A stretch of 64,000 nt of DNA from Copromyces sp. CBS 386.78 (Eukaryota; Ascomycota; Sordariomycetes; Sordariales; Sordariaceae), in the NCBI GenBank assembly GCA_030685235.1, contig MU839187.1, positions 92,536 through 156,535 of the forward strand, written 5' to 3'. Under the pieces are notes generated by a model, which worked only from the letters and a program-made list of their open reading frames with translations, did no database searches and was not told where the DNA came from. Of the stretch, positions 19,879-31,298 are shown one piece after another. Numbering within the stretch: the stretch's first letter is position 1; each line of letters starts with the position of its first letter. A program made the position numbers and the translations under genes.

Positions 19879-21849
19879 ATGGAGTCATTCCGGCCTTCAA
19901 GTTCTTCCACCCATCAGCCTCTTCAACTGAACGAGATACGCACCGTCATCCTCCATCCAGGGTCTCTTAGCGACCCAGTCAACTGCACTCTCGAGCATAT
20001 CAACTTTGAGGAGGCTCCTAACTCATACGTCGCGCTCTCATACTCTTGGGGAGACCCAAACCAGACCCTAAACATCAACCTCAACGGTTACACATACCCC
20101 GTCACCCTCAATCTACATTCTGCTTTGATTCACCTGCGCGATACAAAGGAACCCTGCCGTCTATGGATCGATAGCCTATGCATCAACCAGCAAGACTTGG
20201 CCGAGCGTAGCGCCCAGGTTGCTCGCATGCGCGACATATATACTTTTGCTCAGAGGGTGACTGTCTGGCTCGGAGATTATGCTCCGCATACCGAGGAGGA
20301 CTGGCTTCGAGCGTTCAATTCAATGACAAAGAACCAGATCTGGCGTTTTCCTCCAGATGTCCTCCCACTAGAGCTCGATGCCGACGTCAAAACTTCGCCA
20401 ACATTGGAAGAACGTCGCTATGGAGAGCTAATGATGTACTCATTGCTTGCTCGACCCTGGTTCCACCGCATGTGGGTTATCCAGGAGGTTGCCGTCAGAC
20501 CTACAACTGGGTGTGGTGACATAGGTGACAAGAATGTCTGCTTCGTCCTTGGACGTCTTCACTTACCATTCGAGCTATTGAGCGTATCGCTTTTGGAGGC
20601 ATCGATCGGCGGCGACGAGTGGTATCAACCGAAACGCTCAAAGGCTTCTAGTCAACCAGATCCAAAGAAGATGAACAACCTTTCATATCGGCCACAGAAA
20701 AGGCACAGGCTAGATGAGATCGAGCAGATCTGGAAGTCCAGGTCAAACCTGTTGAAAGACCCCACGAACGAAGACCTTGCACTTCTCTTCATGTACCCTG
20801 CCCAGCAACTGGCGGACTATCTGTCGAGGTCTACCAGATTCCAGGTCACAGACCCTAAAGATCGAATTTTTGCTCTTCTGGGGTTGCTTGTTGGTAACTG
20901 GGGAGAAACCCAAACACCGGCCCAGCTGAGGCCCGATTATGCCAAATCGGTGGACCAGATATACTGGGAATACACTGTTTGGATGTTAAAAAGTGGTGTA
21001 CATCTCGATATGCTGTCGTGGCGCTCCGGACAGCTGGGAGGAGCATCACCGTCTTGGGTGCCAGACTTCCAAACTCGACGAGCTATAAGACGCGAGGCAA
21101 CCGCACAGAATTTGGTGCAAGATGTTTCGATAAGATTTCTTGATGGAAATCGCAAACTTGAGATCGATATTCTGCCAATCGGAACCGTCTCTAAAGTCGG
21201 GGCGCGCTGCGAGATCTTGACCACGAGCAGGCGGAGGCCACTATGGGCAAGTGCAGTCGGTGAGGCGAAAGCGTCTGATGCTCCTGTAGAGGAAAGTAAA
21301 CGATACCTCCTAGAGTGTGAGCACTTGGTAAGTGGTGTTGCGGTGGCCTCCAAGTTTAGCGCTAGATGGCGCCTTATCATGCACCTCTACTTCAGTTACG
21401 TTACGTATGAACAAAACGACAATCGGGGGATGTGCGACCCGATAACATGCAAAAAGGCACATGAAGCGATGCTTGATGGTCAACAGAACATAGAGGAAGA
21501 TGTTGAGATGAGTTGCCGCCAATATGCCGAGATGATCGCAGACGCCTTTAACGGCTTTACCTTTTTCGTTTGCGATAACGGAGAATTTGAGTTCTGCACC
21601 AACACCTCCACTGCTCCGGAGCCTGGTGATCTTTACTGTTATTTTAGGGGCTCGACACGAAAATATCTGTTGAGAAGACGGGGTTCTTCTGACGACGAAT
21701 GGCTCATGGTCGGGGATGCGTACACTGCCGCCACCTTCATGAGTGAGGGGCTTCGGAGTAGCTGGGACAAGGAAAAAAGGCTGGAGGTGAGGTACACTAG
21801 GCTTTGGGAAGACAACAAGGATAGGATCATAAAAGTGATCATTTGTTGA
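19879..21849 (+). CDS. HET-domain (heterokaryon incompatibility) protein, HET-6-like, 656 aa
   Basis: An intronless frame from the ATG at 19879 (context GCCATGG). The HET domain fills the N-terminal half: YVALSYSWGDP at residues 50-60, CRLWIDSLCINQQDLAERS at 93-111, and ARPWFHRMWVIQEVAV at 191-206. A further block, DPKDRIFALLGL, near residue 325 and a following RPDY are typical of HET-6/OR-type proteins. The C-terminal 200 residues, with a conserved-looking DGEFEFC-like stretch and MVGDAYT, resemble the usual HET-6 tail. Its expected role is non-self recognition, but the allele partner is unknown. It starts only 287 bp from the right end of the dead Fot1-type transposon, so its promoter may have been altered by the insertion or by spread of DNA methylation. 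Confidence 0.92.
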   Translation: MESFRPSSSSTHQPLQLNEIRTVILHPGSLSDPVNCTLEHINFEEAPNSYVALSYSWGDPNQTLNINLNGYTYPVTLNLHSALIHLRDTKEPCRLWIDSLCINQQDLAERSAQVARMRDIYTFAQRVTVWLGDYAPHTEEDWLRAFNSMTKNQIWRFPPDVLPLELDADVKTSPTLEERRYGELMMYSLLARPWFHRMWVIQEVAVRPTTGCGDIGDKNVCFVLGRLHLPFELLSVSLLEASIGGDEWYQPKRSKASSQPDPKKMNNLSYRPQKRHRLDEIEQIWKSRSNLLKDPTNEDLALLFMYPAQQLADYLSRSTRFQVTDPKDRIFALLGLLVGNWGETQTPAQLRPDYAKSVDQIYWEYTVWMLKSGVHLDMLSWRSGQLGGASPSWVPDFQTRRAIRREATAQNLVQDVSIRFLDGNRKLEIDILPIGTVSKVGARCEILTTSRRRPLWASAVGEAKASDAPVEESKRYLLECEHLVSGVAVASKFSARWRLIMHLYFSYVTYEQNDNRGMCDPITCKKAHEAMLDGQQNIEEDVEMSCRQYAEMIADAFNGFTFFVCDNGEFEFCTNTSTAPEPGDLYCYFRGSTRKYLLRRRGSSDDEWLMVGDAYTAATFMSEGLRSSWDKEKRLEVRYTRLWEDNKDRIIKVIIC

Positions 21850-23776
21850 CGCTCACGACGGCCGTCCATTAGGGCGGGCACATCCCCAAACAGGACGCTG
21901 GAGAGGCGGGGAGATACACCGAGCATCTTAACGCATAGCAAATGAAGCTTCACACCACAATTTTCCCTGCTAACTTTCACAATATACTCCATTTACGCAT
22001 TTGTTAATCACTGTTTCTCATTCACCGCGCTTAGTTTCAAGTCAAATCGCATTATCGCAATGACCCCCATCCCTTTTGAGATCATCACATCACCCTTGAT
22101 ACCTCAGTCTAAGAACGGCTGGTCGCGAAAGCATCACAATGGACCTTGGGGAGAGGTCTGGTACCGACCTTGAAGAGGTTCATCTTCTTAGCATCGAGAC
22201 CTAGCGATATCTTGCATTTTCTAGCTCGATCGAAGAAATGCCCAGTTCAACACATCGCAGAACATGGGCTCGACCGGTTTTGACGATCTTCGGAATATCC
22301 ACTACTTCGCCTGGAACGTGATGATTTCGAACAATCAACATCACTAACATTAAATCGTCTTCAAGCGAAGGATCCCTGGTGCTCCATCCAATATCAATGT
22401 CCCCTGCGCCAGGTCATTGCACCTTTTGACCCATTTCAGCAGCTTTTAAGCGAACGATAGGACTTGCTCATGGCCTACTGGCCAGATATCCCACTATCAA
22501 ACTTTGTATTAAATCGCTATTGATGCTGTTAGTATCTCATCCGACCACAGCATGCAGCACTTCAAGTGAGGAATGCTGAGAAAACGGGCTGTAGACACTC
22601 GAGTTTATCTTTTTCTATCAACCTTTGGACTGCATCAAAAAAGGCTGTAAGGGAAAGTACTCATGTCGAAGCACCCTGTAACAGCCCATTTTATGCTTTC
22701 ATTGTTGGGTGGTGTCCAACTGACCCAAGAAATGGCGTCGCCGTCACACTGGCGTTTCCCAAAACACGATCGATCCCCACGACCGCCCACGTCAGGGCTG
22801 TCGCCGCCAATTGATACTGCGATGCTGTCTCGCCAATCAGTAGCGGACTAGCCGTGCGATTTCCTCGCGCCCCGATCGCCATCCTGGAGTTTCGTGTCCT
22901 TCGCTGCCACAATGATACCCAGGCATGCATCGGCGCTAGGAGGAAGAGAACATGGACAATGGCTTCCATCATGAGGTTAAATTCACATCTTGGCTGCTGC
23001 CTACAGTACGGGAACGCCAAAAGAGACTCTCCTCGCCAACACTCTGACTCTTGTGTGCGATACTGCCGACGAAGGTCCTGACTCTCGGCATCATTACCTT
23101 GGCTAGGTATGTACGCATTGGGTTTGGTAGCGGTTCGAGTCCTGAACACTCATCAAGCCGAGTACTGATTTGAGTTCAATATTTGTCAGAGAAGTATACA
23201 GCTTTGTCTACCTCAAGCAACACGTCAATTATCTTTACTTTTTATGCTATAACGTATGGTCCCACGCTGTTTAGTATGCACAATTTGCATCTGACATACC
23301 TGGTGGTCTTTGGTGTCGCCAACGCCGGAGTGCGGTCGGCGCCGCCACTGTTGGTGGCTGGCGGGAGGGGCGCGGGCCGGGCCGTGGCTTATTTCCCTAG
23401 TGTGTGTGGATATGAACTTTTGAAGGAGGACCGTACATGGGACGGTGGGGGCTCAAAGTCGGCCGTTAGAAAGGTACCTCTACTAATGTACCATGCAAAC
23501 GGTCGAGGATCTACCGTATTATAAGGGACCCATGGCGCTGTTTTGTTTTGTAGTTGACTGCTGAAATGAAGCATGATCAAGGATAATAGCGATGGTGTTG
23601 ATGAATAGTCGCTGGACCTCAGGAATGCACAGAATGGGTGAGTTGTAGAAGGGAATGAAGAAGTTCAAGACGATTTTCTACGTAACAAGTATGAAAGATT
23701 GACAGTATCCTAGTCAAGGGAAAAAGCCACCTACCTATACTGACAATGTCTGTACCTCCGGCCACGCCAAGTTCAT
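21850..23776. other. Intergenic region, no gene seen
   Basis: This is 1.9 kb between the 3' ends of the convergent HET and AAA ATPase genes. Short frames only. A GGTTCGAGTCC-like T-arm at about 23130 was tested for a tRNA and rejected. Confidence 0.6.
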
Positions 23777-26700
23777 CTAGGTATACGCATCCTCTCCATC
23801 TTCATCATGAATCGCAGGTCGCGGCACCTCAGAGTACCGCTCATAGCCTCCTCCTCTCTGTGCCGGCATTCCATATTCCTCGCGGCTTGGTGGTGGTCTC
23901 AAGCCGGGACCATGAGGGGAAGTGGTTCCCCGGCCTGGAGAACGGGAAGGCATAGTTCCTTGGCCCATGTGCTCAGAGCTGTGGTGCCGATATGGGTCTT
24001 GGAAGCGGGGCTGGCTTTGATGGGCCCCAGGATATTGAGCACCACCAGTGTCATACTCCTCGTAACCGGCTTGGCCTCGCTGGTTGCTCCTTCCCAGGTA
24101 TGCATAGTTATTACCCTCTGCCTGAAACTGAACGCCGGGTTGGTAGGAGTCCACCGTAGGCCCGGTGCCGTAACCTCCATAACCGCCAACAGCACCCCCT
24201 GATACGTGAGTTGGATGAGGTGCAGGACTGTTTCGGGCTGGAAAGTGTCCAGGTGCAACACCGGGTTGAAATTCGTCGTTGCGGAGTGAGCCCATCTTCG
24301 CCCATTTGGCATCATTGAAGCCCCTTGCTTGCGTGATGTATTGGTCGAAATCATGTGTGGCTTTCGCAACTTTCATGAAATGAGTGTGGTCAAGCACGGA
24401 TACTGTAGCATTGCTCTTGGACTCATCCGAGCCATCCTCTCTGCTTTGCAATTGAAGCTCAGAATCTGTTGCTCGCGCTGTGTAATGAGCCATGGAGGCT
24501 GCAATCTGGAACGCGTTCTTGATCTGCCTGCCGTTCCATCTTCCCCCATCGGGGAGGCCATTGTCATAATGTCGCTCGGCAAACCTCAAAATGCTGTCCT
24601 CATCAATCCTCAAGCTTGGTGTATCAACCACCAGTTGCCTTTGCCTCTCAATCGCCTTGAGCTTGGCAATATTGGCCTTGAAGATGGAGATGGTTTGTGG
24701 GCGGTCAAGTGGAGGGTAGTAAAGCATCATGTGCAATCGAGATTTGAATGCTTCATCAATGCTTCCGACACGGTTTGTCGTCAAGAACAGGATGCCGTGG
24801 TAGTACTCCAGCACACGCAGAAAGACTATAAGTTATTCGAACAATCAGTTCTTGCAAAATTTCGGGGTGCCATGCACATCTGCCAAAGGTGTGTTCACTT
24901 ACCCGACACAAGAGCATTTCTTTGGAGTTCGGTCCTGGACCTTTCCGCCAAAAAGACGTCCGCCTCATCAAATAACAGGACCCAATCCCATCGATTAGCG
25001 AGGTGAAAGAGGTTCTCCAGCGTTTCTTCAAGCTCAGATGGGTTGGTGCCAAGGTCGCCATAAGTAACGGTAAACAGGGGCTTCTGGTTTTCTTTTGCAA
25101 CTGCTTCTGCTGTTGCAGTCTTGCCTACTCCTGGGACGCCATGTAAGAGAATGACAAGACCCTTGCCTTTTCCCTGTATAATGTCCTGATCGATGGAGCC
25201 TTGAGATCTGTCACCGAGCAGTCTTTCGATCATTTTCTTCTCAAAATGAGAGCTCACCAGGCTCCGTACCATCTCCTTGTACTCTTTGGGGATCTTGAGG
25301 GATTCGAATACACCTCTCTGATGTAAAATTGGTTGAAGCTTGCCCAAATCCAACATGAAGAACCCCTTTTCTTTAAAGGCGTAACCGCAGACGCGGGTTG
25401 GAGTGAGCACAAGGTCATCCTCCTTCAAGAATCCTCTTTCTTTTTTGAGAGGTCCAGTTTTCTTCCCATGATCCTCAGATTCTTCTTCGGAACGACAAAA
25501 GTGAGCCTGCACAGTCACGTCTGGCTCAGAGTGCCACCTAGTGATCGAGGTGCTGTCAATCCATTCTTCTGCTTCAAGAGATGCCACTGGATCATCAGTG
25601 TAAACAAGGTCGCTGGAGTATCTTAAGAACCTGTTTCTGTTCACACCGTCCCATACATAAACGGGTACGGGGTCGTTCTCTGTTTTCCATCTTCTGGTGA
25701 TCTTTAGGCTGCGAAGTGGAATGAACTTGGGGCGTAGCGAAGGAGAGTTCATGTATGTTTCCTCGAAGTCCACTACCACTTCGCTTTCGATCAGCTTACC
25801 TGATCGGTTAGCTAAACGCTTGAAGGGAAGATGCCGATTGGCCATGTCTTCATATCTTCCTATGCGGATCTCACTCTCGAAGTGGGCACCATCCGGTGTG
25901 CGTTCAAGTGTTATTCCCGAGTAATAGAAGCGCTTGTCGATCACAGCGTTCTGAATTTTTTTACCAATGATGGCCAACTCTTTGAGAATCTGTTCAGAAT
26001 TGTGGCAGTACTGTAGAGGATAACACGGAAGTGAGGTTACGTCGATTTCGTCGTCGTAGGGTGGAATGGTGAACCTAGTAAAAACAGGTTGCCAGGATGA
26101 CCCATCGTAGTCAAGGTAGAAACAGCGGATATGGAAAGATTCCGACGCTTGCGAGTCGGATTCAGTGTCTTCCTGCACATCAGCAACAGTTGGTAGATTT
26201 GATAGCTTGGTGTTGACAGGTGCCTCAGTCAAGCGGTCGCAAGGAGTGGTAACCGAACAAACCCTCCACACATGCTGATATGGCTCCCACTTTTCTTTCA
26301 CTGGTTCGGGTACGGTATCTGGGCAAATATTAGCATCGAATGGTGCCAAGGACGTAGTAGTAAAAAAAGTCTACCTCGAGTTCCGCCGAATTTCGTGCCG
26401 ACTTTCATTATTCTCTCCTTAGATGTGCTGATGATATTCTGGCCTGGCTTGAAGAACAGCCAAAGGTCGTCAAAACAGACCCTAGTGGCAAATCCCTTCC
26501 CCCCCTTCGTGACTCTAGAAATTGGCATGATATGCTGATCGACAAAACTGATATAACATCGCATGTCCCGAAGAGCTTTGATGCTATTCATGACATCCTC
26601 CCGTTCATAACTATTTTCTTCTGCACCAACGTCCACCAGCTCCTCTGTTACCAGGCTTCTGTCATGGGAATTGGCACTTCCAGTTATTGGGGACATCTCA

Positions 26701-27386
26701 GACTCCGTTCCCGCATGCTTCGTCGAGACATCAATGGGAGATGTCGCAAGATCCTTTTTGGATTGCTCTTTCTCCAGATCTGACCATTTGTCCTCGAGTA
26801 CGTTCAATGCTTCCTTCATTCGGCCTTGAAAGAAGATGAGCACCCGGAAAGGTCGTATGAACGTGACTCCTTCAGCGCCTTCAAGCTCTCGGTCCCGTGA
26901 AAGCGGATCGTCGAAATATGTGAGCAAATACTGCAACACAGTTTGCGAATGAATGCGAACCCTTTGAATGAAACCCTCCTCTGGAATCGTACTGGAATCT
27001 TCATCATTGATGCGCTGTTGCTCCAAAGTGCCTGATTCCCCAACTTTCTCGTCGAAAGACGTAGCCTCTGGGCGACTTCGTCTCTCTTTCTCTTGGCGGA
27101 AGTCGTCCGGAAGTTCAGAGGTGGTGCGAGTTTTGGTAACGTATGCCTCTATGGCGTATCTTTCATCACCATCGCCATACCGATTCTTGAATTGTTCAAA
27201 GTTCACCAATCGATAATGGGGAATGACAATTGGTTCCTGCAGTCTTGAAGGATCTCTGGCATGAGACAATGGCTCTTCTTCCGATAACCCTGACGACGAG
27301 GTAGTTCGACGGCTGTAGGGGCGGCGTCTGCTGCGAAAATGTCTATCCGAAGGCTGAGGATACCGCGGGTGCTCATCCCTCAACAT
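23777..27386 (-). CDS. Large fungal AAA+ ATPase, 1158 aa
   Basis: Three exons: 27386-26375, 26318-24903 and 24825-23777. The introns are 56 nt (GTAGAC...CCCAG) and 77 nt (GTAAGT...TATAG); both junctions keep the frame and restore family motifs (TR-D-TVPEPVKEKW and NALVS-V-FLRVLEYY). The ATPase core has Walker A HGVPGVGKTATAEA near residue 735, Walker B VLLFDEADVFLAER near 788 and sensor-1 LFLTTNRV near 828. Residues 338-650 contain the HIRCFYLDYDG...YCHNSEQI region found before the core in this fungal-only AAA family (DUF7025 type), and the C-terminus is a Gly/Pro/Tyr-rich disordered tail. The first 330 residues also carry a Ser/Arg-rich start. Partners and substrate are unknown; Bcs1 and proteasomal ATPases are excluded by architecture. 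Confidence 0.87.
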
Positions 27387-28261
27387 ACTGGCGTTGAACG
27401 GAGCCCGATGTTTTCTTGACAGTCAGCAGGGTCAGTAGGAGGCCGAATGCAATGAGAGGTACAATCAAGCCATGACTGGAAGTTCCCTAGTCGCTATCAG
27501 ACAGATCAGAATGCGCAGCGGGAAACCTACCAGCGTCCGAGCTTGAACCTTTGGTGGTTCTGATAAGAGGATCTCGAAAGGAGAAGCATGAAAGCGTATG
27601 TGCCTTTCAGACTTGCACAGTTAGGTTCTGGTGCGCGAGATGTATCGTTGTCGGCTCTTTGGTTTGGTTGCCCGGTGAACTATTCATGTATGAACTGGCG
27701 GCCGAAGCTGACAAGGGCAAAGGGGATTTTGAGATGTCGAGGCGTTATATCAGATGCCAGTTGTTGTGGGAAACGGGATTGGGCTGCCCGGTGTGGAAGG
27801 CAAGAGGTAGCGAGCGGGGTAATTCCGATGGTTAGAGCTGATGTGACTACCTAGACATGCTCGGTCGAAATGTCATTCAGAGCCTTGCGTCTTCCCGCGG
27901 TACCCGCCATTGAGATCAGGTTTTGAGTTGAATCCTTGTGTTAATGCATGATTGCACGGTTAGAAGCCAATTGGGGTGTGAGGGGTCGCGTTCTGATTGG
28001 TCTGACGTGTTGATATGTGTGGCAGAGCTGAGATGCTGCAGTGAGATTGCTGAAATTCGGTGTTCTGGTGACATGAATGGAGGCAGTCCTGGAAGCGGGG
28101 AGGGCAACTTCGCTCATCAGCCGCTCATTGGAAAAAGAATGAAGATGAGAAAACCGGCAATATGAGGAAGGAACGAACTAAGTCTACATGATGGCCGGTA
28201 CGATTCTGCCAATAGAACAGGAAACGCGATGGGGCCGTTCGACTTGATGTGTTATTCAAAG
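27387..28261. other. Intergenic region, AAA ATPase promoter
   Basis: There is no supported gene. A strongly spliced upstream exon of the AAA gene is possible but not needed. Confidence 0.5.
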
Positions 28262-28747
28262 GAGGAAGCCTAGCTACACCCACCCCAAACCTACCGACAC
28301 CCAGCTTCTTTCTGGGATCCACAACACACTGGAGCAGCCAGCTGGATGACAGTTGACATCGAAAATCCCGTTTTTACCAGCTAAATTTCGTCTTTCGGAT
28401 GCATTGAAGCATTGATCCAGCTTGGTCAAAATTTTCACCCCTTTACACCACCACTTTACACGTCGCACATCAACACCAACACCTACACTTTTAACGTACG
28501 TAATATCGCGATTTACAGCACATTGCACTACATACTATACCTTAGATTTATCATGAGATTTGAATTGCGGAGAGGTACATACCTCTACATATCTGGGTCA
28601 TTGGGAGAAATTTTCAAATGGTTATGACCATTCAAAACGGTTAGATTTACCGCTAAAACTCGATATTTTACATGACAGCTGCCACGTGGGTGTTTGTAGG
28701 AAAACTGGGTGTCGGTAGGTTTGGGGTGGGTGTAGCTAGGGTTCCTC
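28262..28747. mobile_element. MITE-like element with near-perfect terminal inverted repeats, about 486 bp
   Basis: Positions 28269-28304 and 28705-28740 are a perfect 36-bp inverted repeat (outer end CCTAGCTACACCC). The match extends outwards to 28262 and 28747 with one mismatch, giving 43-bp repeats. The flanks ATTCAAAG (28254-28261) and ATTAAAAG (28748-28755) agree at seven of eight bases, suggesting an 8-bp target duplication as made by hAT elements. The 400-bp interior has no coding capacity. It lies 280 bp upstream of the STAND-like gene. It is not visibly RIP-mutated, unlike the other elements here. The hAT assignment is an inference from duplication length. Confidence 0.8.
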
Positions 28748-29028
28748 ATTAAAAGTGACGCCAATAACAATGTGTTGAGGAGAGAAAGAACCTAGAACGA
28801 GTGGAGAGAAGCGCTCGAGAAAATTTGTGTTGTTCGGTTGGGAAAGGAGTCAGCAGGAGACACCCGTTGTGTTGCGGCCGCGGGCGCTTGCCGATGTAAC
28901 GGTGGGAGACGATTACCCTTTGCAATTGCCATCAGCAGGATGCTGCCTTCCAGTATTCCTTCCAAGGACTAACGTCGCCATCGTTCTTTCTTTTTAGTTC
29001 GTTTTTCTGCCTCTTGGTCTCCAACACA
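28748..29028. other. Short intergenic, promoter of the STAND-like gene
   Basis: It contains a pyrimidine-rich leader (TTCTTTCTTTTTAG at 28984-28997) just before the ATG at 29029. No gene was seen. Confidence 0.5.
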
Positions 29029-31298
29029 ATGGGACCTCATCAGCTAACAAACGCCGCCACCATGAGCCATGATCTGGAAACATCCCACGTGAGAACTTTC
29101 CAAACAGATATAGACAACGAGACGGCCGACTTCATCCGCACACAAGGTCGCTATTACGACCCGGCGTTCGCTGTTCCCTCAACCTTTGACCAACAACGAG
29201 GCCAGTTTGTACCAAGGACGAACCTGAGGTGGGTATTTTCATCGGCTTCAACGTCTTTATCATGACGCTGACGTACTGCCCCAACCTTGTACCTCTAGTG
29301 ATCTCCAAGATGCCCTCACCCGATACCGTGAACTGTTCCCCGACTCCAATGTTGCCTCTACATTGCGCGAGGACAACTGGGAGTGGAACAGTGTGATAGA
29401 CCATGTCGCAGAGGTTCGGCCAGCTTATGAAGCCCGGGTGAGAAAACCAAGGGGTGTCTTTGCCAGGTTCTGGTCAGACCTAGGCGACAGGGCCGAAAGC
29501 TTGAAGCCGTGGTTGGAACTGATCCCTGATGATCATGGGCTGCGCACATTGCGGGCGGGTCTGATGATAATACTCCAGGCAAGAGCTCGCTTGTTCCGCT
29601 TCCAACATCAGAAGAGGCTGACGCAGGGCTCGTTGTGCAATAGGCAGCTAAGAAGTCCGCCGACAGAAGAGAGGCCATCCTCTCTGCGTTTGAGTCCGTC
29701 CCAGGCTTGATCAAAGTCGCTGAAGACAACAGGGCATTGTTTCCTAGGCACAAAGACTTCCAACAATCTTACCAAGCCTTTGTGCAGACGGTGGCCTCAA
29801 CCATCATGAATCTTATGTCCATGTTGCTGCCAAAAGCCGAAAGTGAGTTAATCCAACCCTGCCCATCTCACTCACGTTACTCCGCGAGTGCCTGTGCTCG
29901 ACTAAGAAAACGACTGCCACAGTCAAGAAAGTGTTCGGAAAGATCTTTTATCAAAATGACGATGCGAGCGCTGTCCTTGCTCCTCTCAAAGCCGCTATGG
30001 AAACGCTCAAAGGTTGTACTTCCAAACTGAAAGATGAGCTGCTCGTGGACACCCACGGCATTGTCAGTGAAACTGCAAAAGGCGTCAACATGATCCGCAG
30101 CACAATCGTGGAAACAAAGTGCGGCATCTCTACCTTCTCCTCGAAGCTTGACGCAATCCAGGAAAATATGGACAAGCAATACCAAGAGATGAAACGTCAA
30201 GTCTCTCTCCAGGCGTCAAACGCCGCCCAGTTCTACGGCATTGAAGCGCAGAACTCGCTCTTCATCCAACTGATCGAAGCCAGCGAGCTCAAGCTGCGCG
30301 AACAAGTTCGTCGAGAGTTCGAGCTGCTTCGGGCCGGGCACGCGGAAGACAATCACTGGATCTCCGAAGGCGAGCTGCTTACCTTCCTCAACGCATCCCC
30401 CACTGATCTTGCGAAAGACCTGGAGCTCTCCGTCTCTTCCTCCCTTGTCTCCCTCTCGCCTCCCCAACAAGCTTCAGCTCGGGGTATCCTCAGCCACCCA
30501 GCCTTTCAGCGCTGGATCCGGGCTGACGTGCCGGACATGCTCTGCATCGAGTCCAACCCAACCGACGTGCACCTCTCTCCCCCCTCGACGAGGGCTGGAG
30601 CCCACCCCCTTTCCGCCTTCAGCGCAAATTTTATCGCCACCCTCAGCGGTCATCGGAACGCTGTCACTCTGTACTTCTTCCCCACCCTTCATACCACCGA
30701 CTACAATGACCCTCTCTCCGAGCCCCGAGCCCTCTTGGCAAGCATGATCACTATCCTCGCCCTCGAGCTCCGCTCCCGCAATCTCCTCCGGCTCGGGTTC
30801 ATCGACAAACGACAATACGTCCGCGACCTGCAGTACGGAAACATTGCTTGTCTCTGTCACACCTTCGGCGCACTGCTCCGGCAGTTTCCCCGCGACACGC
30901 CCGTGTATTGTATCTTGGACGGGATATCGTCGTACGACCGGTCGGACCGACCGAACTGGCAGGACGATGTGGCGAGAATTTTGAGCACGTTGGTCGATTT
31001 GGTTGGTGATGGGGAGCTGAGACCGATGTTGAAAGTGTTGGTGACGTGCCCGTATCGGTGGGAGCTCGTAGAGAGGTGGGTGCCGGAGAACAGGAGGGTG
31101 TATACGATGGCGAATTTGTTGGACGGCGGGGGAGGAGTAGCAGGGTCTGGGATGTCGAGGGAGTTCTTTGATGGGATGTTGGATCGAGCCTATGAAATGC
31201 CTTTGGGTGTCAGTGATGGTGGGCGAGGGCAACGGGCCGGAGATGGGTATTTCAGGAGGGGAGATGGTAGGGAAATGGCGGAGGACGATTACACGTAG
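29029..31298 (+). CDS. Fungal STAND/NACHT-like protein with degenerate NTPase domain, 684 aa
   Basis: Four exons: 29029-29228, 29299-29578, 29644-29842 and 29923-31298. Intron 2 begins CAG|GCAAGAG and ends CAATAG, a GC-AG intron; the other two are GT-AG. Splicing joins LQ-AAKKSADRREAIL and PKAE-IKKVFGKIFYQ. The N-terminal 250 residues are helical and resemble the region preceding NACHT-type domains in fungal STAND proteins (DUF7708 style). Residues about 440-640 look like the NTPase: LYFFPTLHT, LLASMITILALEL, VYCILDGISSYDRSD (Walker B-like) and LKVLVTCPYRW (sensor-like). The expected P-loop GxxxxGK[ST] is absent. No repeat domain follows; the tail is Gly/Arg-rich. A role in fungal innate-immunity-like signalling is inferred from family only. 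Confidence 0.78.

Noticed and set aside
23105..23160. Possible tRNA (GGTTCGAGTCC-like T arm)
   Set aside because: The bases on either side of the loop do not pair as a T stem, and no anticodon arm or acceptor stem can be built.
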